From the NCBI GenBank assembly GCA_035654135.1, contig DASRXN010000098.1:1-24354 (forward strand): a stretch of 24,354 nt of DNA. The letters are read 5' to 3'. The stretch's first letter is position 1; every line of letters begins with the position of its first letter. This DNA comes from Fen-999 sp035654135. Its GTDB lineage: Bacteria > Pseudomonadota > Gammaproteobacteria > Burkholderiales > Rhodocyclaceae. Below the pieces are notes generated by a model. It saw only the letters and a program-made list of their open reading frames with translations, did no database searches and had not been told where the DNA came from. Position numbers and translations under genes: made by a program. Positions 1-7,619 of the stretch are shown piece after piece.

Positions 1-1947
1 CAGCAGGATGGGCGGGTCGAGCAAAAGGGCGCGGGCAATGGCAACACCTTGACGCTGCCCACCGGAGAGGGAATCGCCGCGCTCTCCGATCAGCAGGTCG
101 AAACCCTGAGGATGGCGATTGACGAACTCGCTCAGGCCACCAACCTCGGCCGCCTCAATGATCGCGCGATCGTCGGCATAGGGGGCGCCAATGGCAATGT
201 TCTCGCGCAGGCTGCCATAGAACAGCATGGAATCCTGGCCCACATAGCCGATATTGCGCCGCAGATCGGCAGGATCCAACTGACGGAGATCAACGCCATC
301 GACCAGCACCGCACCCTCCTTCGGCGCGAACAACCCAAGCATGAGCTTCTGCAGCGTCGTCTTGCCGGAACCGACGCGGCCGATAACCACGATGTGCTCG
401 CCCGGCTGAATGCGGAACGACACCCCTTTCAGGGCCGGCTCGCCCTGCTCGCCGTAGGCGAAGGTGACATCGCGAAACTCGATTTCACCTCGTATTTCGG
501 GTCGGTGTACGAAAGCTGTCTCACCGCTGCGCTCGGTCGGTTGCGACATTGTCTTTTCCAGCGAAGTCAGCGCCAGACGCGCATTCTGGTATTGCATCAA
601 CAGGCCCACGATTTGCGCCAATGGCGCCATGGCGCGGCCCATGAGCATGGTGCAGGCGATCAGGCCGCCCATGGTCAGCATGTTGGCGTGAATGAGATAG
701 ACGCCAGCAATCACCGTGACCAGATTCACGAACTGCTGAAACGTCGCTGTACCGTTGATTGCCGACGACGACAGCAGGCGCAACTGGCTGCTCACCCGCG
801 CCAGGAACGCCGCCGTCTTCTCCCACTTTTCCTGCATCTGCCCTTCGGCGCCGTGCGCCTTGATGGTTTCCAGCGCCGTCAGGCTTTCCACCAGCGTGGC
901 ATTGCGCAGCGCGCTGGCTCGGAAGGTACTTTCCGAGAGTTCGTGCATCTTGTGCTGAATGATGTAGCTGTAGATGATCACAGCCACGGCGCCAAGAATG
1001 GGGAAGAAAACCAGCGGCCAGGAAATCCACAGGATCACCAGCATGAACAGGAGGGCGAAAGGCAGATCGATCATCGCCGTCACCGTCGCCGACGCGATGA
1101 AGTCCCGAATCGACTCGAATGACCGCAAGGTCGCCGCAAACGAGCCCACCGATGCGGGACGATCGACCATGCGCATACCCAATACCCGCTCCATGATCAT
1201 CGTGGAAAGTTTGATATCGATCCTCGCGCTGGCGAGATCGATGAAATGCCCGCGCAGCAGGCGCAGCAGGTAATCGAGTCCAAGGACCAGGGCGAGCCCT
1301 GCCGCGAGCATCCATAGCGTCTCGACCCCATAATTGGGCACCACCCGGTCGTACACGTTCATCGTGAACAACGGCATCGCAAGCGCAAATACATTGATCA
1401 GCAAGGCTGCCGCCAGGATGTCGCGGTAAACCGGCCATTGCTCGATCACGGCGCCCCAGAACCAATGCCGCTGCACGACCGGGCCCAACTCGGGAGTACG
1501 CTGATCGAAGCGGAAATGGGGACGGGCGAAGATGGCGATGCCGACATACCGTCCGGCCAGATCCTCCCGGGCAAGCGTGACGCCTCCCTGCCCGGTCTCC
1601 GGCAGCAGCACGCGCGCGACCGCCCCATCATGCTCCCAGCCGAGCAACAGACATGCTTCATTGCCGTCGAGCAGCAGGATTACCGGCAACAGCGCCGCAT
1701 CGATCTTGTCGAGCGAACGCCTCACCACCTTGCTGGAAAAGCCGGCACGCGAGGCGGCACGTGGAAAGAGGGATGGCGTCAACCCCGCCTTGGGCATCGG
1801 CAATCCGGCCGACAGCGCTGCCCGTGTACTGGGTCGGCCGTGGATACGAGTCAACTCCACCAGGCAATCCAGCAAAGGATCATGATGGAACTGATCTTCT
1901 CGCAATCCGTCCCCGAGATGGACGGCGGCAACACCTGACGGGGGCAT
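1..1947 (-). CDS. Type I secretion system permease/ATPase (LapB/RTX-exporter type), 3' part outside the window
   Basis: Inner-membrane ABC exporter that would power one-step secretion of a large adhesin or RTX protein with an HlyD-type adaptor and a TolC-type pore. The visible 649 codons run from ATG at 1947. Residues 1 to about 165 resemble a C39-peptidase-like domain: D27-C28 is present, but the position of the catalytic His motif reads A-C-L-L, so it is probably a non-cleaving substrate-docking domain. From about 172 come hydrophobic membrane segments, then the nucleotide-binding domain with Walker A GRVGSGKTT (about 521-529), Q-loop VGQDSMLFYGSLREN and signature LSGGQRQ at 627-633. The frame is open to base 1, where Walker B is about to begin, so truncation is by the window edge and not a mutation. 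AAGG lies just upstream of the ATG. Secretion partners and substrate are not in view. It is transcribed divergently from the cytochrome operon. Confidence 0.93.
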   Translation of the reverse strand, partial: MPPSGVAAVHLGDGLREDQFHHDPLLDCLVELTRIHGRPSTRAALSAGLPMPKAGLTPSLFPRAASRAGFSSKVVRRSLDKIDAALLPVILLLDGNEACLLLGWEHDGAVARVLLPETGQGGVTLAREDLAGRYVGIAIFARPHFRFDQRTPELGPVVQRHWFWGAVIEQWPVYRDILAAALLINVFALAMPLFTMNVYDRVVPNYGVETLWMLAAGLALVLGLDYLLRLLRGHFIDLASARIDIKLSTMIMERVLGMRMVDRPASVGSFAATLRSFESIRDFIASATVTAMIDLPFALLFMLVILWISWPLVFFPILGAVAVIIYSYIIQHKMHELSESTFRASALRNATLVESLTALETIKAHGAEGQMQEKWEKTAAFLARVSSQLRLLSSSAINGTATFQQFVNLVTVIAGVYLIHANMLTMGGLIACTMLMGRAMAPLAQIVGLLMQYQNARLALTSLEKTMSQPTERSGETAFVHRPEIRGEIEFRDVTFAYGEQGEPALKGVSFRIQPGEHIVVIGRVGSGKTTLQKLMLGLFAPKEGAVLVDGVDLRQLDPADLRRNIGYVGQDSMLFYGSLRENIAIGAPYADDRAIIEAAEVGGLSEFVNRHPQGFDLLIGERGDSLSGGQRQGVAIARALLLDPPILL

Positions 1948-2371
1948 AGAACCTTGGCTCACGGGAGGGAATTATGCATCACGTCACGAAAATGCCGAGG
2001 CGCCAATAATGCAGACATTGATTACTCGTTCAGATTCGACGAGATTGGCGCAAGAGCACATTAGCGTATCCTTTATTAGCATTCTCTTATTATCATATGA
2101 TTGTTTTATAAGGATTTTCAAAAAATGTTGTGGTGCATCATCTGTCATTTTGACATTCAGTAAACGGCACAAACCCTCCATCTTTGAGACCCGATTAGTT
2201 TAATTGAAACCAAAATCACACACTTCAATAAAAAAATCGCTGCTAAGCCCTTGTTCATCCCTTCGCAGTCCTGCAATAATCCCTCACTCAAAAAATAGTT
2301 AAGAACCGCGGAATACGTGATGGCTTCGCACAAACCGGTCACGCAATCCCGCAGCGACAGGAGACAACCGA
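1948..2371. promoter_or_regulatory. AT-rich divergent intergenic control region
   Basis: This 424-bp gap separates the secretion ATPase (minus) from the cytochrome operon (plus). Bases 2001-2330 are about 39% GC by hand count, far below the surrounding genes, and hold no convincing gene; the short frames here have no recognisable product. Visible structure: CGCCAAT (2001-2007) pairs with ATTGGCG (2044-2050), and CTCGT (2025-2029) pairs with ACGAG (2039-2043), giving a nested imperfect hairpin. No good FNR box (TTGAT-N4-ATCAA) or sigma-54 site was found by eye. The low GC fits a promoter and protein-binding region for both operons. Confidence 0.6.
2251..2280 (+). promoter_or_regulatory. Candidate sigma-70 promoter of the cytochrome operon
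   Basis: TTGTTC (2251-2256), an 18-base spacer, then AATAAT (2275-2280) directly preceded by TGC, an extended -10 arrangement. It would give a leader of about 85 bases before the ATG at 2372. It is a weak match found by eye and other starts in this AT-rich stretch are possible. Confidence 0.35.
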
Positions 2372-3022
2372 ATGGCCGACAACTCGCAAATGCCTACTGA
2401 GGGCTCCCCCAATCAGCGGGAGGGAGGCTGGTTTTACCGCCTGCTGAACCCGCCCAAGTGCTCCATGCTGCGGATGCTGACCGTCGGCTCCATCCTTGGC
2501 ATCATGATCTGGGGCGGTCTCAACATGGGCATGGAATACACTAACCGTGCCGATTTCTGTATCTCCTGCCACGAAATGAGCATCCCCTACGAGGAATTGA
2601 AGAAGACTGTTCATTACAAGAACCGCAGCGGCGCTGCCGCGCAATGCGCAGACTGCCACGTCGCCAGCAGCAAGACGCCGACCGACTACATGTTCAAGTC
2701 CTTCCAGAAACTCATGGCCGCCCGTGACGTCATCGGCAAGATCAGCGGTGTCGTCGATACGCCCGAGAAATTCGACGAGCACCGGCTGACCATGGCCAAG
2801 CGCGTCTGGGAGCGCATGAAGGAACGCGACTCGAAGGAGTGCCGTAATTGTCATGACTTCAAGTACATGGATACAGAGAAGCAAAAGGATCGCTCCGTCG
2901 TCAAGCACGAGGGCGCCATTGAAGACGGCAAGACCTGCATCGACTGCCACAAGGGCATCGCCCACAAACAGGTACATCAGTTGCTAGAACAACAAGGCAG
3001 CTCCGAGAAGAAGGAAGGTTGA
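2372..3022 (+). CDS. NapC/NirT-family membrane-anchored tetraheme cytochrome c
   Basis: Quinol/periplasm electron-transfer cytochrome of 216 aa, within the family's usual length of about 200. A single N-terminal membrane anchor lies at about 33-53, and the rest is periplasmic. Four CXXCH haem motifs are visible: CISCH (63-67, followed by E-M as in NapC haem 1), CADCH (92-96), CRNCH (157-161) and CIDCH (189-193). Family members oxidise menaquinol or ubiquinol and feed periplasmic reductases. Here the partners are the two soluble cytochromes and the flavoprotein downstream, so flow in the opposite direction, from the periplasm into the quinone pool, is also possible (inference). An AGGAG Shine-Dalgarno precedes the ATG. 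It is the first gene of the operon, 58 bp before the next. NirT is the closest named relative by gene order, but no nitrite reductase is in view. Confidence 0.92.
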   Translation: MADNSQMPTEGSPNQREGGWFYRLLNPPKCSMLRMLTVGSILGIMIWGGLNMGMEYTNRADFCISCHEMSIPYEELKKTVHYKNRSGAAAQCADCHVASSKTPTDYMFKSFQKLMAARDVIGKISGVVDTPEKFDEHRLTMAKRVWERMKERDSKECRNCHDFKYMDTEKQKDRSVVKHEGAIEDGKTCIDCHKGIAHKQVHQLLEQQGSSEKKEG

Positions 3023-3080
3023 TAGCATTGCGTTTTTCGCGGGTTTGAGTTTCGCAGTTTCAACGTTCAGGAGTTGATCG

Positions 3081-3986
3081 ATGAAGAAGATTGCATTAGC
3101 TGTGATGGGGGCGCTCGTCGCCGGTGGCGCATTTGCCGGCGCCCCCGACTGGAACAAGGTCACGGAACGCAAGGTCAAGCTGTTCTACCCCGGACAGTCG
3201 TCGTTCGAATGGGTGATGAACAAGGCTGACCATTCAGCCGTTCCCGATATCGTCGAAAAGAAGCGTCCCTGCGCCAAGTGCCACGAGGGCGACGCCAACG
3301 AGATTGGTGAAAAGATCGTCACCGGCAAACCGGTCGGCAGTTCCAAGGCTGTGCTCGAACCGAAGCCGCCCGCCGGCAAGGTCGGCTTCATTCCGGTCAC
3401 CTTCAAGGCGGCGCACGATGGCGACAAGATCTACTTCCGCTTTGAATGGGTGCCGCCGAAGAACGGCGACGTCAAGATGGACAAGAAGAACGAGGTCAAG
3501 GTGACCATGCTGTTCGACGGCGGCAGCACGGTTGCCGGTGCCGAGCTTAACGGCTGCTGGTCGACCTGCCACAGCGACATGCGCACCATGAAGGATGCCA
3601 AGGACGACAAGAAGACCAAGTACATCAAGGACGGCGATCTCGCCACTGGCAAGTTCTACGACCTCATGCAGTTCCGCAGCGGCAAGGGCGAGAAGCCGGT
3701 CGACGGCTATGTCACCGACAAGCGCTACATGGAAGGCGGCAAGGGCCTCATCAAGGCCGAGGGCGTCAAGGAAGGCAACAAGTGGGTGGTGACCTTCGAG
3801 CGCAGCCTCGCCGGCGGCGGCAAGGGCGACCACGCCATCACGGCCGACAAGATCTACAACTTCGGCTTCGCCATCCATGAGGACTACACCGAAGCGCGCT
3901 ACCACTATGTATCGCTGGGTTATCAGTTCGGTCTCGACAAAGCTGTCGAGGGCGTGAAAAATTATTACAACGTTACCAAGCAGTAA
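3081..3986 (+). CDS. NirB-like cytochrome c-552 (ethylbenzene dehydrogenase-type haem-binding domain)
   Basis: Periplasmic electron carrier of 301 aa. The signal peptide is at 1-19 (cleavage near AFA-GAP). A normal CAKCH motif sits at 64-68. A second site reads C-W-S-T-C-H (C159, C163, H164), a CX3CH spacing and not CXXCH. The C-terminal half, including FGFAIHEDYTEARYHYVS, resembles the DMSO-reductase/ethylbenzene-dehydrogenase haem-binding domain found in the Pseudomonas stutzeri cytochrome c-552 called NirB. That protein is encoded beside nirT, the same order as here. The protein is unusually lysine-rich. GGAG precedes the ATG with good spacing. The start is secure because the signal peptide begins there. 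The exact redox partner is unknown; transfer between the NapC/NirT protein and the diheme cytochrome is the natural guess. Confidence 0.8.
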   Translation: MKKIALAVMGALVAGGAFAGAPDWNKVTERKVKLFYPGQSSFEWVMNKADHSAVPDIVEKKRPCAKCHEGDANEIGEKIVTGKPVGSSKAVLEPKPPAGKVGFIPVTFKAAHDGDKIYFRFEWVPPKNGDVKMDKKNEVKVTMLFDGGSTVAGAELNGCWSTCHSDMRTMKDAKDDKKTKYIKDGDLATGKFYDLMQFRSGKGEKPVDGYVTDKRYMEGGKGLIKAEGVKEGNKWVVTFERSLAGGGKGDHAITADKIYNFGFAIHEDYTEARYHYVSLGYQFGLDKAVEGVKNYYNVTKQ

Positions 3987-4037
3987 GCGGGGAAGTAGCA
4001 GTCAGCAGTTCATTGCCATCTACAGGAGGAGACAACG

Positions 4038-4616
4038 ATGAAGCAACCTTGGAGTGGGGCCCTGGCCGCAGGTGCCCTGGCATTTTCAGCGACCGCGTTG
4101 GCGGCGGCGCCGACACCGGAGATGATGTCGTTCGCCTGTGCCGGCTGCCACGGCACCAGCGGCGGCAGCGCCGGCCCGAGCATGCCCAGCCTGGCCAGCC
4201 AGTCGAAGACCGCGATCGTCGACGCCATGAAGAAGTTCAAGAGCGGCGAGCGCCCCTCCACTATCATGGGCCGCTTGGCCAAGGGCTACACCGACGCCGA
4301 TTTCGAGGCGATGGCCAGCTTCTTCTCCAAGCAGAAGGTCCATTTCACCGGTCAGATGGTCGACCCAGCCAAGGCAAAGAAGGGTGCCAGCCTGCAGGAA
4401 GGCAATTGCGACCGTTGCCATCTTGAAGACGGCAAGGAGGGCAAGGACGACACGCCGACGATGGCCAGCCAGTGGCTGCCCTACCTGAAGATCCAGATGG
4501 ACCTGTATCAATCCGGCCAGCGCAAGATGCCGGAAAAGATGGCCGAGAAGGTCAAGCCGTTGTCCAAGGAAGACCTGGACGCCCTGCTGCACTTCTATGC
4601 CAGCGTCAATAAATAA
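4038..4616 (+). CDS. Diheme cytochrome c, c4/FccA-like
   Basis: Periplasmic two-domain cytochrome of 192 aa with a signal peptide at 1-23 (ALA-AAP). Each half has one haem site: CAGCH (34-38) and CDRCH (124-128). Candidate axial methionines are in TIMGRLAKGY (near residue 77) and RKMPEKM near the C-terminus, the usual c4 layout. In flavocytochrome c sulfide dehydrogenase the diheme subunit (FccA) is encoded next to the flavoprotein (FccB). Here the flavoprotein gene follows 12 bp downstream, so the two probably form a complex (inference from context). A strong AGGAGGAG Shine-Dalgarno lies before the ATG. A free-standing cytochrome c4 is the alternative. Confidence 0.85.
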   Translation: MKQPWSGALAAGALAFSATALAAAPTPEMMSFACAGCHGTSGGSAGPSMPSLASQSKTAIVDAMKKFKSGERPSTIMGRLAKGYTDADFEAMASFFSKQKVHFTGQMVDPAKAKKGASLQEGNCDRCHLEDGKEGKDDTPTMASQWLPYLKIQMDLYQSGQRKMPEKMAEKVKPLSKEDLDALLHFYASVNK

Positions 4617-4628
4617 GGGGGAGACGAC

Positions 4629-5930
4629 ATGACTTTGGATCGCAGAAGTTTCATCAAGATTCTCGGCAGCGCCTCCGGCGTTGCCTTGGCGGGTTGCGCA
4701 GGCGCACCAGCCGTTTCGTCCGGCAGCGCCGGCGAAATCATGGCCAAGACCGGTCGCCGTGTGGTCGTCATCGGTGGCGGCTATGGCGGTACCATTGCCG
4801 CCAAGTATGTGCGCATGCTGGACAAGTCGATCGAGGTGGTTTTGGTCGAGCGCAACAAGACCTACGTGTCCTGCCCGTTCAGCAACTACTATATCGGCGG
4901 CCTGATGAAAGACCTGTCGCCGCTGACCATCAACTACGACAAACTGGCGGCCAACCATGGCATCAAGATGGTCTACGCCGAAGTCACCGCCATCGACCCG
5001 GTGGCCAAGACGGTCGTCACTTCGGGCGGCACGCTCACGTACGACCGCCTGATCGTCTCCCCGGGCGTCGATTTCCGCACCGAGGAAATCGAAGGCTATG
5101 ACGCCAACACGCCGAACCTTCTGCCCCACGCTTGGAAGGCCGGCGACCAGACCATCCTGCTGCGCAAGCAGTTGGAAGCCATGCCCGATGGCGGCAAGGT
5201 CATCATCAGCATGCCGCTGACGCCCTACCGCTGCCCTCCCGGGCCCTACGAGCGTTCCTGCCTGATCGCCCATTACCTGAAGACGCACAAGCCCAAGTCG
5301 AAGGTGTTCCTGCTCGACGCCAACCCCGATGTTGTTTCCAAGAAACCGCTGTTCACCAAGGCCTGGAACGAGTACTACAAGGGCATCTTCGAGTACGTTC
5401 CCGGCAAGAAGGTGACCAAGGTCGATGCGTCCGCCAAGAACCTGATCGTCGAAGGCCTCGAGGATCACAAGGGCGACGTGGTCAACTTCATCCCGCCGCA
5501 GCGCGCCGGTGCCATCGCCGTCAAGGCGGGCCTGGTGGGTGCGGACAAGAACTGGTGTCCGGTCAATGCCACCACTTTCGAGTCCACCCTGCACAAGGAC
5601 GTCCATGTCATCGGCGATGCCTCCGTCGCTGGCGCCATGCCCAAGTCCGGCTACTCCGCCAATTCGGAAGCCAAGGTCTGCGCCCAGAACGTGGTGAACC
5701 TGATGAACGGCAAGGAAACGATCGAATTGTCCGGCATCAACGTCTGCTACAGCGCCATCAGCGACCATCAGTCGGTCAGTATCGCCGGCGTGTACAAGGT
5801 GGCGGAAGGCAAGATCATAGGCGTGCCCAACTCGGGCGGCATTTCCCCTGCCGACTTCTCGACCACCACGCTGGAGCATATCTATGCCGACAGCTGGCTG
5901 AAGAACATCCTCACCGAGATGTCGAGTTGA
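4629..5930 (+). CDS. Flavocytochrome c sulfide dehydrogenase flavoprotein subunit-like (FccB/SoxF family), Tat-exported
   Basis: FAD enzyme of 433 aa, expected to oxidise sulfide or a related sulfur species in the periplasm and pass electrons to the diheme cytochrome upstream. The N-terminus has a twin-arginine signal (RRSFIKILG, 5-13) followed by L-A-G-C at 20-23, a lipobox-like sequence. The Rossmann FAD motif is VVVIGGGYGG (45-54). Cys82 in YVSCPFSN sits where FccB carries the covalently bound FAD. Cys202 in RCPPGPYER and Cys373 in NVCYS match the redox-active disulfide of FccB. PPQRAG (289-294) and HVIGDA (326-331) are further family motifs. All key residues are kept. Substrate is not proven by sequence, since relatives of unknown specificity exist. 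It is the last gene of the operon and a terminator follows. Confidence 0.88.
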   Translation: MTLDRRSFIKILGSASGVALAGCAGAPAVSSGSAGEIMAKTGRRVVVIGGGYGGTIAAKYVRMLDKSIEVVLVERNKTYVSCPFSNYYIGGLMKDLSPLTINYDKLAANHGIKMVYAEVTAIDPVAKTVVTSGGTLTYDRLIVSPGVDFRTEEIEGYDANTPNLLPHAWKAGDQTILLRKQLEAMPDGGKVIISMPLTPYRCPPGPYERSCLIAHYLKTHKPKSKVFLLDANPDVVSKKPLFTKAWNEYYKGIFEYVPGKKVTKVDASAKNLIVEGLEDHKGDVVNFIPPQRAGAIAVKAGLVGADKNWCPVNATTFESTLHKDVHVIGDASVAGAMPKSGYSANSEAKVCAQNVVNLMNGKETIELSGINVCYSAISDHQSVSIAGVYKVAEGKIIGVPNSGGISPADFSTTTLEHIYADSWLKNILTEMSS

Positions 5931-5954
5931 TCGTAGTCGCCGTTGCAATCAAGA

Positions 5955-5984
5955 CAAACCCCGCTCCGGCGGGGTTTGTTTTTT
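5955..5984 (+). terminator. Rho-independent terminator of the cytochrome operon
   Basis: A 10-bp perfect stem (CAAACCCCGC, 5955-5964, with GCGGGGTTTG, 5969-5978), loop TCCG (a UNCG-type tetraloop) and a run of six T at 5979-5984. It lies 24 bp after the flavoprotein stop. The dut stop comes from the other side at 5990, but the minus-strand U-tract is poor, so it mainly serves the plus strand. Confidence 0.92.
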
Positions 5985-5989
5985 GGCAC

Positions 5990-6439
5990 TCAGCCGTGGC
6001 CGGTACTACCGAAGCCACCGTCACCCCGGTGACTTTCCTCGAAGTCGACGACGACGTTGAAGGCAACTTGCAGCACGGGCACCACCACAAGTTGGGCAAG
6101 CCGGTCGAGCGGATTGAGCGTGAAGGTGTCCTTGCCCCGGTTCCAGGTGGAAACGAAGATCTCGCCCTGGTAATCGGAGTCGATCAGCCCGACCAGGTTG
6201 CCAAGCACGATGCCGTGTTTGTGGCCCAGCCCGGAGCGCGGCAGGATCATGGCCGCCAGGCCGGGATCGGCCAAGTGGATGGCCATGCCGGTCGGGATCA
6301 GATGCGTCTCGCCCGGATGTATCTTTAGCGGCGCCTCGATGCAGGCGCGCAGGTCGAGGCCCGCCGAGCCTGGCGTCGCGTAATGCGGTGGGCTATCGCG
6401 CAGACGCTGATCGAGAAGCTTGACATCTATCCGGTGCAT
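5990..6439 (-). CDS. dut: Deoxyuridine 5'-triphosphate nucleotidohydrolase (dUTPase)
   Basis: Cytosolic trimeric enzyme that hydrolyses dUTP to dUMP and PPi, keeping uracil out of DNA and supplying dTMP synthesis. All five dUTPase motifs are present in its 149 aa: GSAGLDLRA (about 24-32), PRSGLGHKHG (about 67-76), GNLVGLIDSDYQGE with the catalytic Asp, RLAQLVVVPV, and the C-terminal glycine-rich arm RGDGGFGSTG. Length is normal for the family (about 150). It overlaps the end of coaBC by 13 bp, so the two are cotranscribed and probably translationally coupled. The coaBC-dut order matches E. coli (dfp-dut). Confidence 0.97.
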   Translation of the reverse strand: MHRIDVKLLDQRLRDSPPHYATPGSAGLDLRACIEAPLKIHPGETHLIPTGMAIHLADPGLAAMILPRSGLGHKHGIVLGNLVGLIDSDYQGEIFVSTWNRGKDTFTLNPLDRLAQLVVVPVLQVAFNVVVDFEESHRGDGGFGSTGHG

Positions 6440-7617
6440 TTCATGAGCCTCGCGATATGAGCGACGATGCCGCGCGCCACCGCAAGCTTGTCGCCGGCCG
6501 GCAGTGGATGTTCTCCAGCTTCGTCGAACAGCGTCACGCGATTGCTGTTGCCACCCAGGCCGTCCTGCACCAGGTTGCCGACCACCAGCGGCAGCTTCTT
6601 CGCACGACGCTTGCCTTCCGCGTACTCGGCCAGATTGCGGCTCTCGGCAGCGAAGCCGACGCAGAACGGCGCATCCGGCCGACTGGCGACTTCGGCCAGG
6701 ATATCCGGGTTGGCGATCAGCTCAACGGTCAGACGCGGCGCACCTTTCTTTATCTTGTGTTCGCTTGCCTCCGCCGGCCGGTAATCGGCCACGGCCGCGA
6801 CAGCGACAAAGACGTCTTGGAAAGTCAGTGATGACAACACGGCGGCACGCATAGCGAGCGCGCTGACCACGTCGATACGACGGACACCCATCGGCGTCGG
6901 CTGGTTCACCGGCCCCGCCACCAGCGTGACTTCGGCGCCGGCCTCGACACAGGCGCGGGCGAGGGCGAAACCCATCTTGCCGGAACTCGTGTTGGTGAGG
7001 CCGCGCACGGGATCCAGCGCTTCGAAGGTGGGTCCGGCTGTCAGCAACACTTTCTTGCCGGCCAGTGGCTTGGGTTGCATGAAAGCAATCAGCGCATCGA
7101 AGAGCTCGGCAGCCTCCAACATGCGCCCCTCGCCGACCTCGCCGCATGCCTGTTCGCCCGTTGCCGGGCCGAGGATCGTCACGCCATCAGTCGCGAGTTG
7201 TACGACATTGCGCTGCGTTGCCGGCTGTTCCCACATCTGGCGATTCATGGCCGGTGCCACCAGCAGCGGGCAATCGCGCGCCAGGCAGAGAGTCGTCAGC
7301 AAATCGCCCGCCATGCCATGCGCAAGGCGGGCCAGGAAGTCTCCGGTCGCCGGCGCCACCAACGTCGCATCGGCACCGCGGGTCAGATCGATATGCGCCA
7401 TGCCGCGCTTGTCTTCATCCCACAGGCTGGTCCATACGGGCCGCCCGGACAGAGCCTGAAATGTCACGGCGCTGACGAAATGGCTCGCCGCCTCCGTCAT
7501 GACCACATCGACCGTCGCACCGGCCTTGACCAGCAGGCGCGTCAGTTCCGCCGCCTTGTAGGCCGCAATGCCGCCGGTGATGCCGAGGACGATGCGCTTG
7601 CCGACCAGTTCAGTCAT
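6427..7617 (-). CDS. coaBC: Bifunctional phosphopantothenoylcysteine decarboxylase / phosphopantothenate-cysteine ligase
   Basis: Makes 4'-phosphopantetheine for coenzyme A: the CoaB half joins cysteine to 4'-phosphopantothenate using CTP, and the FMN-dependent CoaC half decarboxylates the product. In its 396 aa the CoaC domain (1 to about 185) shows GITGGIAAYK, catalytic His75 in HIDLTRGAD, N125 in PAMNRQMW and C158 in GEQACGEVGEGRM. The CoaB domain (about 187-396) shows AGPTFEALDPVR, N209 in TNTSSGKMGFALA, AAVADYRP and the KIKK lysines (288-291). It acts downstream of panB, panC and panD, found 15 kb away in this window. The ATG at 7617 is divergent from radC across 43 bp containing a perfect inverted repeat. 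One antisense copy of the 25-bp dispersed repeat lies inside. Confidence 0.97.
   Translation of the reverse strand: MTELVGKRIVLGITGGIAAYKAAELTRLLVKAGATVDVVMTEAASHFVSAVTFQALSGRPVWTSLWDEDKRGMAHIDLTRGADATLVAPATGDFLARLAHGMAGDLLTTLCLARDCPLLVAPAMNRQMWEQPATQRNVVQLATDGVTILGPATGEQACGEVGEGRMLEAAELFDALIAFMQPKPLAGKKVLLTAGPTFEALDPVRGLTNTSSGKMGFALARACVEAGAEVTLVAGPVNQPTPMGVRRIDVVSALAMRAAVLSSLTFQDVFVAVAAVADYRPAEASEHKIKKGAPRLTVELIANPDILAEVASRPDAPFCVGFAAESRNLAEYAEGKRRAKKLPLVVGNLVQDGLGGNSNRVTLFDEAGEHPLPAGDKLAVARGIVAHIARLMKCTG
6819..6843 (+). repeat. Dispersed 25-bp repeat, copy 1 (antisense in coaBC)
   Basis: Exact core AAAGTCAG (6821-6828) preceded by TTGG, then TG and a 13-base second half with four mismatches to GTGGCGA-C/G-ACGCC. 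It is read on the strand opposite coaBC, whose own peptide here is LSSLTFQ. Confidence 0.65.
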
Positions 7618-7619
7618 GA

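Noticed and set aside
562..584. AAGTCAGCG followed by AGACGCGC in the secretion gene
   Set aside because: The two halves are spaced several bases too closely and the core lacks the first A. It is better explained by the conserved ABC-transporter peptide on the minus strand.
2009..2203. Short plus- and minus-strand frames in the AT-rich gap as small genes
   Set aside because: No family resemblance, no good ribosome-binding site, and composition typical of non-coding DNA.
4086..5948. 620-codon minus-strand frame opposite the diheme cytochrome and flavoprotein genes
   Set aside because: A shadow of two well-supported genes with haem and FAD motifs; it has no recognisable domain or Shine-Dalgarno.
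6014..6038. A tenth repeat copy in dut (minus strand begins GGAAAGTCA)
   Set aside because: The match stops after nine bases and the second half does not align. The sequence encodes the invariant dUTPase motif 5, which explains it.
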